Assembly: GCA_937989875.1 (NCBI GenBank)
Contig: CALKBO010000004.1
Coordinates: forward strand, 1 to 33,027
DNA: 33,027 bases
From: an uncultured Collinsella sp.
GTDB taxonomy: Bacteria > Actinomycetota > Coriobacteriia > Coriobacteriales > Coriobacteriaceae
Direction of reading: 5' to 3'
Of this stretch, positions 13,972 to 21,315 are shown one piece after another (position 1 is the stretch's first letter; every line of letters starts with the position of its first letter). A model generated the notes under the pieces. The model was not told the origin of the DNA and searched no databases. It worked only from the letters and a program-made list of their open reading frames with translations. The translations under genes and the position numbers were made by a program.

Positions 13972-15261
13972 ATGAGCGATATTTTGGACGTCTACGGTCG
14001 CGAGGTGCTCGACAGCCGCGGCAATCCCACCGTCGAGGTCGAGGTCGTGCTCGAGGACGGCAGCTTTGGCCGCGCGATGGTGCCTTCGGGCGCTTCGACC
14101 GGCGCCTTTGAGGCCTGCGAGCTGCGCGATGGCGACAAGGGCCGCTACCTGGGCAAGGGTGTTTTGCAGGCCGTCGAGCACGTCAACAACGAGTGCGCTA
14201 ACGCCGTCGTGGGCCTCGACGCCTTCGATCAGCGCGCCGTCGATGCCGCGCTGATTGCCGCGGACGGTACCCCCAACAAGACCAAGCTCGGTGCCAACGC
14301 CATCCTGGGCGTGTCGCTGGCCGTCGCCCGCGCCGCTGCCGAGTCGGCGGGCCTGTCACTGTACCAGTACCTGGGCGGCGTCAACGCCCATCTGCTGCCC
14401 ACGCCCATGATGAACATCCTCAACGGCGGCGTGCATGCCGACAATAACGTTGACTTCCAGGAGTTTATGATCATGCCGGTGGGCGCCCCGAGCTTTGCCG
14501 AGGGCCTGCGTTGGTGCGCCGAAGTCTACCACACCCTCAAGGGCGTGCTGCAGGAGGCCGGCCTGGGCGGCGGCGTGGGCGACGAGGGCGGCTTTGCGCC
14601 CAACCTCAAGACCAATGCCGAGCCGTTCGAGTACATCACCAAGGCCGTGGAGAAAGCCGGCTTTAAGCCCGGCGTCGACTTCATGTACGCCATGGACCCG
14701 GCCTCGACCGAGTTCTACAACGCCGAGACCGGCATGTACGAGCTCAAGGGCGAGGGTGTTGAGTACACGAGTGCCCAGATGGTCGATTACTGGGAGAAGC
14801 TCGTCGACACCTATCCCATCATCTCCATCGAGGACGGCATGGCCGAGGAGGACTGGGACGGCTGGGTCGAGCTTACCCGTCGCATTGGCAACAAGGTGCA
14901 GCTGGTGGGCGACGACCTGTTCGTCACCAACACCGAGCGCCTCAAGAAGGGCATCGAGCTGGGTGCCGCCAACGCGATCCTGGTCAAGGTCAACCAGATC
15001 GGCACGCTCACCGAGTCGCTCGAGGCCATCGAGACTGCCAAGGAGGCCGGTTACGCCTGCATCGTGAGCCACCGCTCCGGCGAGACCGAGGACTCCACGA
15101 TCGCCGACTTGGTCGTGGGCGTCAACGCCGGTCAGATTAAGTCGGGCGCCCCGTGCCGCAGCGACCGTATCGCCAAGTACAACCAGCTCATCCGTATCGA
15201 GGACGAGCTCGAGGGCAGCGCGCGCTACGCCGGCAAGGCCGCGTTCTACAACATTCGCTAG
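13972..15261 (+). CDS. eno: Enolase (phosphopyruvate hydratase)
   Basis: Enolase interconverts 2-phosphoglycerate and phosphoenolpyruvate in glycolysis. The 429-aa product has normal bacterial length. The family blocks are all visible: EVLDSRGNPTVEVEV, SGASTGAFEA, KTKLGANAILGVSLAVARA, MNILNGGVHADNNVDFQEF, VGDEGGFAP, MDPASTEFYN, SIEDGMAEEDWDGW, VGDDLFVTN, LVKVNQIGTLTES and the active-site loop SHRSGETEDSTIADL near the C-terminus. These include the magnesium ligands (Asp of MDPAS, Glu of SIEDG, Asp of GDDLF) and the catalytic lysine of LVKVNQ. AGAGGGAG precedes the ATG. It is bounded by terminators on both sides, so it is a monocistronic unit. Codon use is strongly biased, as expected for high expression. 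Confidence 0.99.
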   Translation: MSDILDVYGREVLDSRGNPTVEVEVVLEDGSFGRAMVPSGASTGAFEACELRDGDKGRYLGKGVLQAVEHVNNECANAVVGLDAFDQRAVDAALIAADGTPNKTKLGANAILGVSLAVARAAAESAGLSLYQYLGGVNAHLLPTPMMNILNGGVHADNNVDFQEFMIMPVGAPSFAEGLRWCAEVYHTLKGVLQEAGLGGGVGDEGGFAPNLKTNAEPFEYITKAVEKAGFKPGVDFMYAMDPASTEFYNAETGMYELKGEGVEYTSAQMVDYWEKLVDTYPIISIEDGMAEEDWDGWVELTRRIGNKVQLVGDDLFVTNTERLKKGIELGAANAILVKVNQIGTLTESLEAIETAKEAGYACIVSHRSGETEDSTIADLVVGVNAGQIKSGAPCRSDRIAKYNQLIRIEDELEGSARYAGKAAFYNIR

Positions 15262-15333
15262 GCAAACGGCGTGCGCGGGGCGGGGCTGACTCGGATTCGC
15301 CTCGCTCCCGCCGGGCGCTGTTGAGCACCATTG

Positions 15334-15365
15334 GGCGCTGGGCCATATGGCTCAGCGCCTTTTTT
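15334..15365 (+). terminator. Rho-independent terminator after eno
   Basis: GGCGCTGGGCC and TGGCTCAGCGCC form a strong stem around the ATA loop, followed by six Ts. Confidence 0.93.
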
Positions 15366-15456
15366 ATGTCGAGCAAGGGCCGCCGAAGGCGTTGCGCGCG
15401 CTCGTGCTATAACTAAAAGACTTAGCGCAAACAAACCTCAACCGCACAAGGCGCAC

Positions 15457-16218
15457 ATGGATCAGATTTACGACAACAGGTACTATTCCGCCGGTTCGCG
15501 TGAGCCGTCACCTCGCCGTGCGCGCACGGTGCAGCTCGGCGGGTCCGATTACGCCGGTGCCGACCGCTCCATGCAGCGCCCGACAAGTACCTCGCGCCCC
15601 AATGCTCAAGTGAATACTTCGACAGATGGACCGGTGCGCCCGGCACGTTCGACACATGCGTCGCGTCCCTCGGCCCAGACGCACGACAAATCGAGCAGGC
15701 CCTCGAGCCGTCTTTCGGGTTCGGACTTTATGCGCTACGCCAACGACAACGCGGTGATTAAGGCGATCTACGACTTTACCCACGGTCCTCAGCGAGGGCT
15801 ATTCATCGGCATCGTCGTCGCCCTGGTGCTCGTGAGCCTGTATTTCCCCGTGCGCGACCTGTACGTGGCAAAGCGTTCGAGCGACATCTTGGCCAAGCAG
15901 GTCGAGATTCGCCAGCAATACAATGATGGGCTGCAAAAAAGCGTCGACAAACTGCTCTCGGAGGAGGGTATCAAGGACGCGGCATCCGAGGACCTGGGCC
16001 TGGTGATGCCCGGCGAGAAGAGGATTGAAGTGCAGGGCCTGGACGACGATTCGGATGCCTCGTCGAGCAAAAAGTCCTCAAACGCCAAGAAGGCCAGCGA
16101 AGTGGCCAAGGAAATCGAAGAAGTCGGTAAGGACGCGCCGTGGTACATCCAAGCGCTCGACATGCTGTTTGGGTTTAACGGCGTCGAGGGTCAGACGGTC
16201 GTGTCCAACGGCAAATAG
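15457..16218 (+). CDS. FtsB/DivIC-like septum formation protein
   Basis: The 253-aa protein resembles DivIC/FtsB, small bitopic proteins of the divisome that connect FtsQ/DivIB and FtsL. The layout is a long, Ser/Arg/Pro-rich, probably disordered cytoplasmic N-terminus (residues 1 to about 100), one membrane segment (about 113-131, GLFIGIVVALVLVSLYFPV), then a short extracellular coiled-coil segment (about 132-165). A Ser/Asp/Lys-rich region and a C-terminal WYIQALDMLFGFNG follow. The N-terminal tail is longer than in classical FtsB. I chose ATG 15457, with AAGGCG upstream; the frame is open further up but runs through the eno terminator. Its place between eno and ppx matches actinobacterial gene order (eno, ftsB, ppx). 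The assignment rests on topology and context. Confidence 0.75.
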   Translation: MDQIYDNRYYSAGSREPSPRRARTVQLGGSDYAGADRSMQRPTSTSRPNAQVNTSTDGPVRPARSTHASRPSAQTHDKSSRPSSRLSGSDFMRYANDNAVIKAIYDFTHGPQRGLFIGIVVALVLVSLYFPVRDLYVAKRSSDILAKQVEIRQQYNDGLQKSVDKLLSEEGIKDAASEDLGLVMPGEKRIEVQGLDDDSDASSSKKSSNAKKASEVAKEIEEVGKDAPWYIQALDMLFGFNGVEGQTVVSNGK

Positions 16219-16238
16219 CGCCCGGAGGGGAGCTCGCA

Positions 16239-17240
16239 ATGACAAATTGCAAACGCTATAAGGTGGCCGCGATCGACCTGGGAACGGTGTCGTCGCGACT
16301 GGTGTTGGCCCAGGTCGAGGGCGGGGCAATCGTGGAATCGTCCAAGCATACCGAGATTACCGATCTGGGTGAGGGCGTGGACGCGACGGGCCGCTTTTGC
16401 GAGGCGGCCGTTGAGCGCGTGCTCGCTGCGTGCCGCATGTTTGTGGACGAGGCTCGTGCCTTTGGGGCCGCGTGCATCTGCACCACCTGCACGAGCGCCG
16501 CGCGTGATGCGTCCAACGCAGCACTGCTACTGGACGGCCTGCGCGATCTGGGGCTTGAGCCACAGGTGATTCCGGGCGAGGTCGAGGCACGCCTGACGTT
16601 TTTTGGCGTGGCGCACGACTTTGCCGGCGAGCGCATCATTGTTGCCGATTCGGGCGGCGGATCCACGGAGCTCGCGACGGGCGTCTATGCGCCGGAGCGT
16701 GGCGTCTTTGCGCTGGAGGGAACGCGCTCACTGGACATCGGTTGCCGTCGCGTGACGGAGCGGTTTTTCTCGGCGCTGCCGCCAACGGACAGTGAACTTG
16801 CCGCCGCTGGCGTATGGGCGGGCGAGCAGTTCGGGGCTTACTTTGAGGGCCTGCCTGTCGACTTTGAGCGCGCCGAGCGCCTCGTCGCGGTGGGCGGTAC
16901 CGTTACCACGCTCGTGGCGCTGGTCCACGAACTGGAGCCGTACGACTCGAACTTTGTGCACCTGCGCGATCTTTCGATGGAGCAGATTTCGGCCGCTATC
17001 GAGCGCATGTCTGCGTTGGATGTTGCAGGCATTGCCGCGTTGCCGGGCGTGCAGCCCAAGCGCGCGGGCGTGATTCTGGCTGGCGCCGTGGTGATTCGCG
17101 AGCTCATGCGAGCCGGCGGCTACAAGACGCTCACCGTAAGTGAGAACAGCCTCCTCGCCGGTATGGCCGCCACCATCAACGAGGTTCTCGACGGTGCGAC
17201 CCCCACCATCGGCTGGACCCCGAGTCTGAGCGCTCTTTAA
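16239..17240 (+). CDS. Ppx/GppA-family exopolyphosphatase or guanosine pentaphosphatase
   Basis: The 333-aa protein belongs to the Ppx/GppA phosphatases of the actin-like ATPase superfamily, which shorten polyphosphate or hydrolyse pppGpp. The N-terminal phosphate loop is VAAIDLGTVSSRLVLAQV and the second is IIVADSGGGSTELATG. Between them ICTTCTSAARDASN and VIPGEVEARLTFFGVA match family blocks. The C-terminal part has VAVGGTVTTLVAL and PGVQPKRAGVILAGAVVIRELM. It is the short form lacking the HD domain, as in actinobacterial Ppx2. It lies 20 bases after the divIC-like gene and both are likely in one operon. A terminator-like inverted repeat (family B copy 2) follows its stop. Confidence 0.93.
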   Translation: MTNCKRYKVAAIDLGTVSSRLVLAQVEGGAIVESSKHTEITDLGEGVDATGRFCEAAVERVLAACRMFVDEARAFGAACICTTCTSAARDASNAALLLDGLRDLGLEPQVIPGEVEARLTFFGVAHDFAGERIIVADSGGGSTELATGVYAPERGVFALEGTRSLDIGCRRVTERFFSALPPTDSELAAAGVWAGEQFGAYFEGLPVDFERAERLVAVGGTVTTLVALVHELEPYDSNFVHLRDLSMEQISAAIERMSALDVAGIAALPGVQPKRAGVILAGAVVIRELMRAGGYKTLTVSENSLLAGMAATINEVLDGATPTIGWTPSLSAL

Positions 17241-17253
17241 CCGTCTCCCTTTG

Positions 17254-17320
17254 AGTTGCGGTGAAATAGTTCCTAAATAAGCTGGTAAACGGTATAAACA
17301 GGATCTATTCCACCGCAACT
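17254..17320 (+). repeat. Inverted-repeat element, family B copy 2
   Basis: AGTTGCGGTGAAATAG at the left and CTATTCCACCGCAACT at the right form the arms, around a spacer that differs from copy 1 at 10536-10604. The single A-C mismatch in the stem is at the same place in both copies, and both have the same orientation. It follows the ppx stop by 13 bases. Confidence 0.85.
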
Positions 17321-17329
17321 TAGAGCCCT

Positions 17330-17407
17330 GCCGGCGTGTAAAAGAAACGAGCCCGCATCCCTGGGGGACACGAGCTCGTAAACAATACATGGTAGGGGCG
17401 GTGGGAC
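17330..17407 (-). pseudogene. Remnant of a duplicated tRNA 3' end with degraded terminator
   Basis: Read on the minus strand it holds the last 18 tRNA bases before and including CCA (GTCCCACCGCCCCTACCA), then a degraded terminator hairpin with arms ACGAGC and GCTCGT on the plus strand. It aligns with about 89 percent identity to 17526-17604, which carries the true tRNA-Leu 3' end and terminator. The rest of the tRNA body is missing. Confidence 0.7.
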
Positions 17408-17525
17408 GTCTGCGTATTTGCTGCGCAAATACGCACCGGCTTCGGCCGCCTGTCGGCGCCCTCGCCGGCTCGCTACGGACGCTGCGCGTCCGCTTAACGC
17501 TCGCCCCCTCGCGGGTTCGAGTCCC
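17408..17525. other. Palindrome-rich insert between the two tRNA 3'-end copies
   Basis: It contains perfect inverted repeats GCGTATTTG/CAAATACGC (17411-17433, 5-base loop) and CGGACGC/GCGTCCG (17476-17492). It also contains CCGGCTTCGGCC. A T-arm-like sequence on the plus strand, GCGGGTTCGAGTCCCGC (17511-17527), lies at the right edge. No open frame of interest was seen. Confidence 0.55.
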
Positions 17526-17540
17526 GCCGGCATCTAAAAG

Positions 17541-17577
17541 AAGCGAGCCCGCATCCCTGGGGAACACGGGCTCGCAA
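17541..17577 (-). terminator. Terminator of tRNA-Leu
   Basis: On the minus strand GCGAGCCCG and CGGGCTCGC form a 9-bp stem with a 15-base loop, followed by TTCTTTTA just downstream of the tRNA. Confidence 0.8.
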
Positions 17578-17586
17578 GCAATCACA

Positions 17587-17671
17587 TGGTAGGGGCGGTG
17601 GGACTCGAACCCACAATCCTTGCGGCGAGAGATTTTAAGTCTCCTGCGTATGCCAATTCCGCCACGCCCCC
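17587..17671 (-). tRNA. tRNA-Leu (anticodon UAA)
   Basis: The 85-base minus-strand gene begins GGGGGCGTGGCGGAATTGG and ends with an encoded CCA. The acceptor stem GGGGGCG pairs with CGCCCCT (one G-U at the end). The anticodon loop is CTTAAAA with TAA at 17637-17635. The T arm is GTGGG-TTCGAGT-CCCAC. A long variable arm of 13 bases or so fits the class II leucine type. It reads UUA codons, which are rare in this high-GC genome. Confidence 0.95.
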
Positions 17672-17702
17672 GTGAGACTAGAAGTCTAGCACAAGCCGTC
17701 CG

Positions 17703-18326
17703 TTACGCGTTGACGGCCATCGAGTGTTGGCCCGACTTCTCCAGGAACTCTTGGAACTTTGCCTCGTCGCCCTTGTTTTGATACTGCAGGGCCAGCAGGT
17801 ACTCCAGTCGGCAGCGCTTGACCGGGTCGTCGCCGACATCCTCGAGCATGCGCTCCAGCTCGGGAATGTCGTTGTGGCGCTTGAGGATCATCGTGTCGTA
17901 CATCAGTTGGCATTCGTGCGCGACTGCCTCGGCCTGACCGCCCTCAAAGCCCTTGATCTCGTGCAACAGCTCTTTGGACTTTTTGCGGTCCTCCTGGCCA
18001 ACATAGTAGTTAAAGGCTTTGATCACCAGGTCGACGCGCTGCATCTTGGGGAGGTTGAGCCCCAGCAGCAGATCGAACATCTCGCTGGCACGCTCGTGGT
18101 CCTCGCGCAGCAGATAGGAGTTCAGGCGCAGGTAGTCGCGGTTGTAGCGTGGGTACAGCATGCTGGTGAGTTTGCCGTCGAGCAAACGATCGAACTCGTC
18201 CCACTGCTTGGCGGCCATCAATTGCTGCAGGCGTTTAAACGTGGTGCGTTTTTTGACGCTAAAGAACACCGACACGGCGATGCAGATGATAACGACGGCG
18301 GTCCAGAGGGTGCGGGAATCGGGCAT
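17703..18326 (-). CDS. Membrane-anchored helical-repeat protein of unknown function
   Basis: I do not recognise a named family. The 207-aa product has one N-terminal membrane segment (about residues 7-24, LWTAVVIICIAVSVFFSV) followed by KK and a soluble domain that is almost entirely helical. Segments such as AAKQWDEFDRLLDGKL, EDHERASEMFDLLLGL and ALQYQNKGDEAKFQEFLEKSG look like TPR-type helical hairpins. The protein probably sits at the membrane with its repeat domain in the cytoplasm or outside, and such domains usually bind partner proteins. It is transcribed towards tRNA-Leu, 31 bases away. A strong TATAAT -10 lies upstream on the minus strand. Confidence 0.7.
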   Translation of the reverse strand: MPDSRTLWTAVVIICIAVSVFFSVKKRTTFKRLQQLMAAKQWDEFDRLLDGKLTSMLYPRYNRDYLRLNSYLLREDHERASEMFDLLLGLNLPKMQRVDLVIKAFNYYVGQEDRKKSKELLHEIKGFEGGQAEAVAHECQLMYDTMILKRHNDIPELERMLEDVGDDPVKRCRLEYLLALQYQNKGDEAKFQEFLEKSGQHSMAVNA

Positions 18327-18381
18327 ATTGGGATCCTTAGTCGCTCATAAAGCGAGCGGTATGACAACACGTACTAGATGT

Positions 18382-18387
18382 ATTATA
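18382..18387 (-). promoter_or_regulatory. -10 element for the helical-repeat protein gene
   Basis: On the minus strand the perfect hexamer TATAAT is preceded by TGCG. No good -35 is found 16-18 bases upstream. The leader to the ATG at 18326 would be about 50 bases. Confidence 0.45.
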
Positions 18388-18489
18388 CGCAGCGCACAAG
18401 CAAACTGGCATAAAAGCTCATCGAGGCCGAGTGCCATCGCTCGCTGCGGTACACTTACCTAAAGTAAACCATGAAGGGAGACATTACCT

Positions 18490-18777
18490 ATGAAAAAGAT
18501 CGTTTTGGCTTGCGGTGCTGGCGCTGCTACTTCCACGCTCGTTGCCCAGAAGGTCGCTACCCTGCTCGACGCCAACGGTTATGCCGACAAGTACGAGATC
18601 GTGCAGTGCGCCATCTCCGAGGCCAAGGATTACTGCGACGAGGGCGCTGACCTGCTAATCGCCACCACCGTTGCCCCCGAGGGCCTCACCTGCCCGTACG
18701 TGAGTGGCGTGCCCTTCATGACCGGCATGAACCGCGTTGCCGCCGAGAAGGCCGTTCTCGACGTCATGGCTCAGTAG
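18490..18777 (+). CDS. Orphan PTS IIB component, galactitol (GatB-like) family
   Basis: The 95-aa protein is a IIB-type phosphocarrier. The phosphocysteine is Cys8 in the loop VLACGAGAATSTLVAQKV, which matches the galactitol/lactose-type P-loop pattern. The remaining sequence has the usual alternating beta-alpha pattern, for example LLIATTVAPE and YVSGVPFMTGMN. Normally IIB receives phosphate from a IIA and passes it to sugar bound by a IIC, but no IIA or IIC is next to it. It is followed at 11 bases by a VOC protein, so the two are cotranscribed. It may serve a distant permease or act in regulation; both are inference. GAAGGGAG precedes the ATG by 10 bases. Confidence 0.85.
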   Translation: MKKIVLACGAGAATSTLVAQKVATLLDANGYADKYEIVQCAISEAKDYCDEGADLLIATTVAPEGLTCPYVSGVPFMTGMNRVAAEKAVLDVMAQ

Positions 18778-18788
18778 GCGCTGACTGC

Positions 18789-19163
18789 ATGAGTGAGCAG
18801 AACGCCAACCCGGTAGAGCTCTTTGGTATGCGCGTTGCCCATGTGGGCATTAACGCCACCGACCCGGCAGACGCCCTGGAGATCGCGGAGCTGTTCTCGA
18901 CGATGATGGGCCTGCCCGTCATCGAGACCCCGGTTTCGTACTTCAACGATTCGCTGGTCGAGATCATGAAGCAGAACGGTCGTGGCACCAAGGGCCACAT
19001 CGGCTTTGCCGTCAACGACATCGATGCGGCCGAGAAGTGGTTTGCCGAGCGCGGGCTCGAGGTCAACGAGGAGTCGCGCGTGCTGCTGCCCGACGGCGGC
19101 ACCAAGCTCGTGTACTTTAAGCGCGAGTTCGCCGGCTTTGCCGTGCATCTGTGCCGCGAGTAG
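18789..19163 (+). CDS. VOC-superfamily (glyoxalase-like) protein
   Basis: The 124-aa protein has the vicinal oxygen chelate fold of two beta-alpha-beta-beta-beta modules: MRVAHVGINATDPADALEIAELFSTMMG and, in the second half, GHIGFAVNDIDAAEKWFAERGLEV. Possible metal ligands are His in AHVGIN, Glu in SLVEIMKQ, His in GHIGFAV and a C-terminal Glu or His in AVHLCRE. VOC proteins include glyoxalase I, epimerases and dioxygenases, and the activity here is not predictable from sequence. Being directly behind an orphan PTS IIB suggests a role with a phosphorylated sugar or with methylglyoxal made from triose phosphate (inference). A bidirectional terminator follows. Confidence 0.8.
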   Translation: MSEQNANPVELFGMRVAHVGINATDPADALEIAELFSTMMGLPVIETPVSYFNDSLVEIMKQNGRGTKGHIGFAVNDIDAAEKWFAERGLEVNEESRVLLPDGGTKLVYFKREFAGFAVHLCRE

Positions 19164-19185
19164 CGCACAGGCTGCTATAGCTAGC

Positions 19186-19222
19186 AAAAAGGGATAGGGC
19201 CGCATGGCCTTATCCCTTTTTT
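19186..19222. terminator. Bidirectional terminator between the VOC gene and the histidine kinase gene
   Basis: AAAAAGGGATAGGGCC and GGCCTTATCCCTTTTTT form a long stem with one mismatch and a GCAT loop. A runs on the left and T runs on the right serve both strands. Confidence 0.93.
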
Positions 19223-19237
19223 ATGCCGAGGGGCTTC

Positions 19238-20533
19238 CTACCGTGGCAGGCGAATCGTAAAGCGGCTACCGACGCCCTCGACTGAGGTCACGCCAATGAC
19301 ACCGCCATGGCTATCGACGATCCACTTGGCAATGGCAAGTCCCAGACCCGAGCCCTGCGCGCCGGCATCGCGTGCGTTGTCGGCGCGGTAGAACCGTTCA
19401 AACGCGTGAGCTGCGGATTCCTGGTTCATGCCGATGCCCTCGTCCTCAACACTTATGTCGATCGTGCCCACGCCCGCATCGGGCGTTATGCCAAATGTGA
19501 CGGTCGTTCCCGCATCCGAGTACTTGGCGGCGTTTTGCACGATCACGCGCAGAGCCTGCTTCACGAGCGCCACGTCAACGGGCGCGTCGCAGCGCGGGTC
19601 GCTGACAAGCGCAGCGTCAAAGGCCAGCCGATACGTGTGCGCGGCATCGATCATCTGTGATTCCTCGCATACCTCGCCGACCAGTGCGGCCAGGTTGGTA
19701 TCCGCACGCCGCAGGACCGTGCGTCCGGCATCGCCGCGCGCCAAAAACAGCAGCTGCTCCACGAGCTCCTGCATGTGCTCGCTTTCGGCCTTGAGGGACG
19801 CGATGGATTCTGCCAGCACGTCCGGGTCGTCTTTGCCCCAACGATCGAGCATGTTTACGTAGCCCTGAATCACCGCGATGGGCGTGCGCAGCTCGTGGCT
19901 CGCATCGTTGACAAAGCGCATTTGCTGCAGTTTGGCCTCTTGCATCTGACGCAGTAGGCGGTTAAGTGCAACCTCGATGCTTGCCAGGTCGGCGTCGCCG
20001 GTGGTGACGCTCGGCGAGTCGACGCTTGCGCGCTCGATGGCCTGCTCCAGCGTTTCCATCTTGCCGCCGGAGAGCTGCATACGGCCGAGCTCGTCCACGC
20101 GCAAGGCCAGGTCGTTGAGCGGTGCCATGGTACGGCGCACGCGGCGGGCGCCGCCGAGCATGTTGAGCACGCTGATGACCTGCCAACCCACAACGACAAG
20201 GTAGAGAGGCCACAGCGTGACGAGGTCCTGCGCGAGGGGGAAGGTCTTGGTGGTACGCGCAAGCTCGACAGTATAGGTGAGCGTTGTCAGGTCCCAGCCG
20301 CGCGCGGGCGTCAGTGACATGCCGTGAACGGTGGCACCGGGGATCCATCCTGCGGTAAACGTGCCGTCGGGCAGTGTCTGGTTGTATCCATAGACGAGGA
20401 TCGCCGCCGCAATCACTACCAGCAACAGATCGAGCCAGATGTAGCTCATCAGACGGCGCCACATATAGCTCCAGTTGATGGCGCGGGCGATGGATGTGAC
20501 GCGCTTGGCCTCGGCGTTACGCACGGCAGACAT
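19238..20533 (-). CDS. Membrane sensor histidine kinase
   Basis: The 431-aa kinase pairs with the response regulator just upstream. It has a cytoplasmic N-terminus, a first membrane helix (about 31-50, YIWLDLLLVVIAAAILVYG) and an extracytoplasmic sensor region of about 55 residues. A second helix (about 110-130, LWPLYLVVVGWQVISVL) and a HAMP-like linker follow. The catalytic part shows the H box NDASHELRTPIAVIQGYVNML, N box IVQNAAKYSDAG, G1 DEGIGM, F box FERFYRADN and G2 GSGLGLAI. It is of the HPK1a/EnvZ-like type. I chose ATG 20533, which overlaps the regulator's stop by 17 bases and gives coupled translation. An in-frame upstream start would lie deep inside the regulator gene. The signal is unknown. 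Confidence 0.93.
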   Translation of the reverse strand: MSAVRNAEAKRVTSIARAINWSYMWRRLMSYIWLDLLLVVIAAAILVYGYNQTLPDGTFTAGWIPGATVHGMSLTPARGWDLTTLTYTVELARTTKTFPLAQDLVTLWPLYLVVVGWQVISVLNMLGGARRVRRTMAPLNDLALRVDELGRMQLSGGKMETLEQAIERASVDSPSVTTGDADLASIEVALNRLLRQMQEAKLQQMRFVNDASHELRTPIAVIQGYVNMLDRWGKDDPDVLAESIASLKAESEHMQELVEQLLFLARGDAGRTVLRRADTNLAALVGEVCEESQMIDAAHTYRLAFDAALVSDPRCDAPVDVALVKQALRVIVQNAAKYSDAGTTVTFGITPDAGVGTIDISVEDEGIGMNQESAAHAFERFYRADNARDAGAQGSGLGLAIAKWIVDSHGGVIGVTSVEGVGSRFTIRLPR

Positions 20534-21296
20534 AGCCCACCCCGCGCACGGTTTGGATGATTCGGGCGCCGCCGGCGTCTTCGATCTTGGCACGCAGGTG
20601 TGCGATGTGCACGTCGACGTTGTTGGTGTCGCCTACGTATTCGTAGCCCAGCGCCTCGTGCGCGATGCGTTCGCGCGTGAGCACGGTCTCGGCATGCGCC
20701 ATAAGCAGGGCGAGGACATCGAACTCGCGGGCCGTGAGCGCAATGGGCGAGCCGCCGACCGTGACTTCGCGGCGGTCGGGGTCGAGCGCAACCGAGCCCA
20801 CGGCGAGCGTGGCGGGGGAGAGCGAGGCGGAAACCTGGGTCGAGTCACTGACCGGGGGCATCGCAGTGGCGCCGACACCCGTGCCGCCTACCGCGCCCGT
20901 CCCGATGTCGCCAACGCCCGAAGCCGCCCGCACGGCCTCCGAGCGCTTCAACGCCACGCGGATCCGTGCGAACAGCTCTTCAATCGCAAACGGCTTGGTC
21001 AGGTAATCGTCGGCGCCGGCATCGAGCCCGGCCACCTTGTCCATCACGGCATCGCGCGCGGTGACCATGATCACCGGCACATCCTTGTGCTTGCGTACGC
21101 GCCGCAGGACCTCCATGCCGTTGAGCTGCGGCAGCAGTACATCGAGCAGAATCAAATCGTAGTCGCGCTCCAGTGCCAGGTCCACGGCGGTGCGGCCGTC
21201 GGCGGCATGTTCCACCCGGTAGCCCTCGTGCTCCAGCTCGAGCGTCACAAAGCGGGCGATTTTCTCCTCGTCCTCTACGATCAGGATCCGTGCCAT
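20517..21296 (-). CDS. OmpR/PhoB-family response regulator
   Basis: The 259-aa protein has an N-terminal receiver (about 1-120: ILIVEDEEKIARFV acidic pair, phospho-Asp in LILLDVLLPQLNG, VMVTARDAV and the lysine of TKPFAIEEL) and a C-terminal winged-helix DNA-binding domain (LTAREFDVLALLMAHAETVLTRERI and TVRGVGYVCRA). Between them is a linker of about 45 residues rich in Gly, Ala, Thr and Ser, about twice the usual length. I chose ATG 21296, where the receiver begins, preceded by GGGGGGCAC on the minus strand. It lies 19 bases behind the DUF4342 gene and overlaps the kinase gene, forming a three-gene operon. It probably controls genes of envelope function, but no target site was identified. 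Confidence 0.95.
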   Translation of the reverse strand: MARILIVEDEEKIARFVTLELEHEGYRVEHAADGRTAVDLALERDYDLILLDVLLPQLNGMEVLRRVRKHKDVPVIMVTARDAVMDKVAGLDAGADDYLTKPFAIEELFARIRVALKRSEAVRAASGVGDIGTGAVGGTGVGATAMPPVSDSTQVSASLSPATLAVGSVALDPDRREVTVGGSPIALTAREFDVLALLMAHAETVLTRERIAHEALGYEYVGDTNNVDVHIAHLRAKIEDAGGARIIQTVRGVGYVCRA

Positions 21297-21315
21297 ACGT
21301 GCCCCCCGTCTGCGA

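Noticed and set aside
17511..17527. Possible second tRNA on the plus strand, suggested by a T-arm-like sequence
   Set aside because: GCGGGTTCGAGTCCCGC is present, but no matching acceptor, D or anticodon arms are found upstream. I treat it as a fragment.
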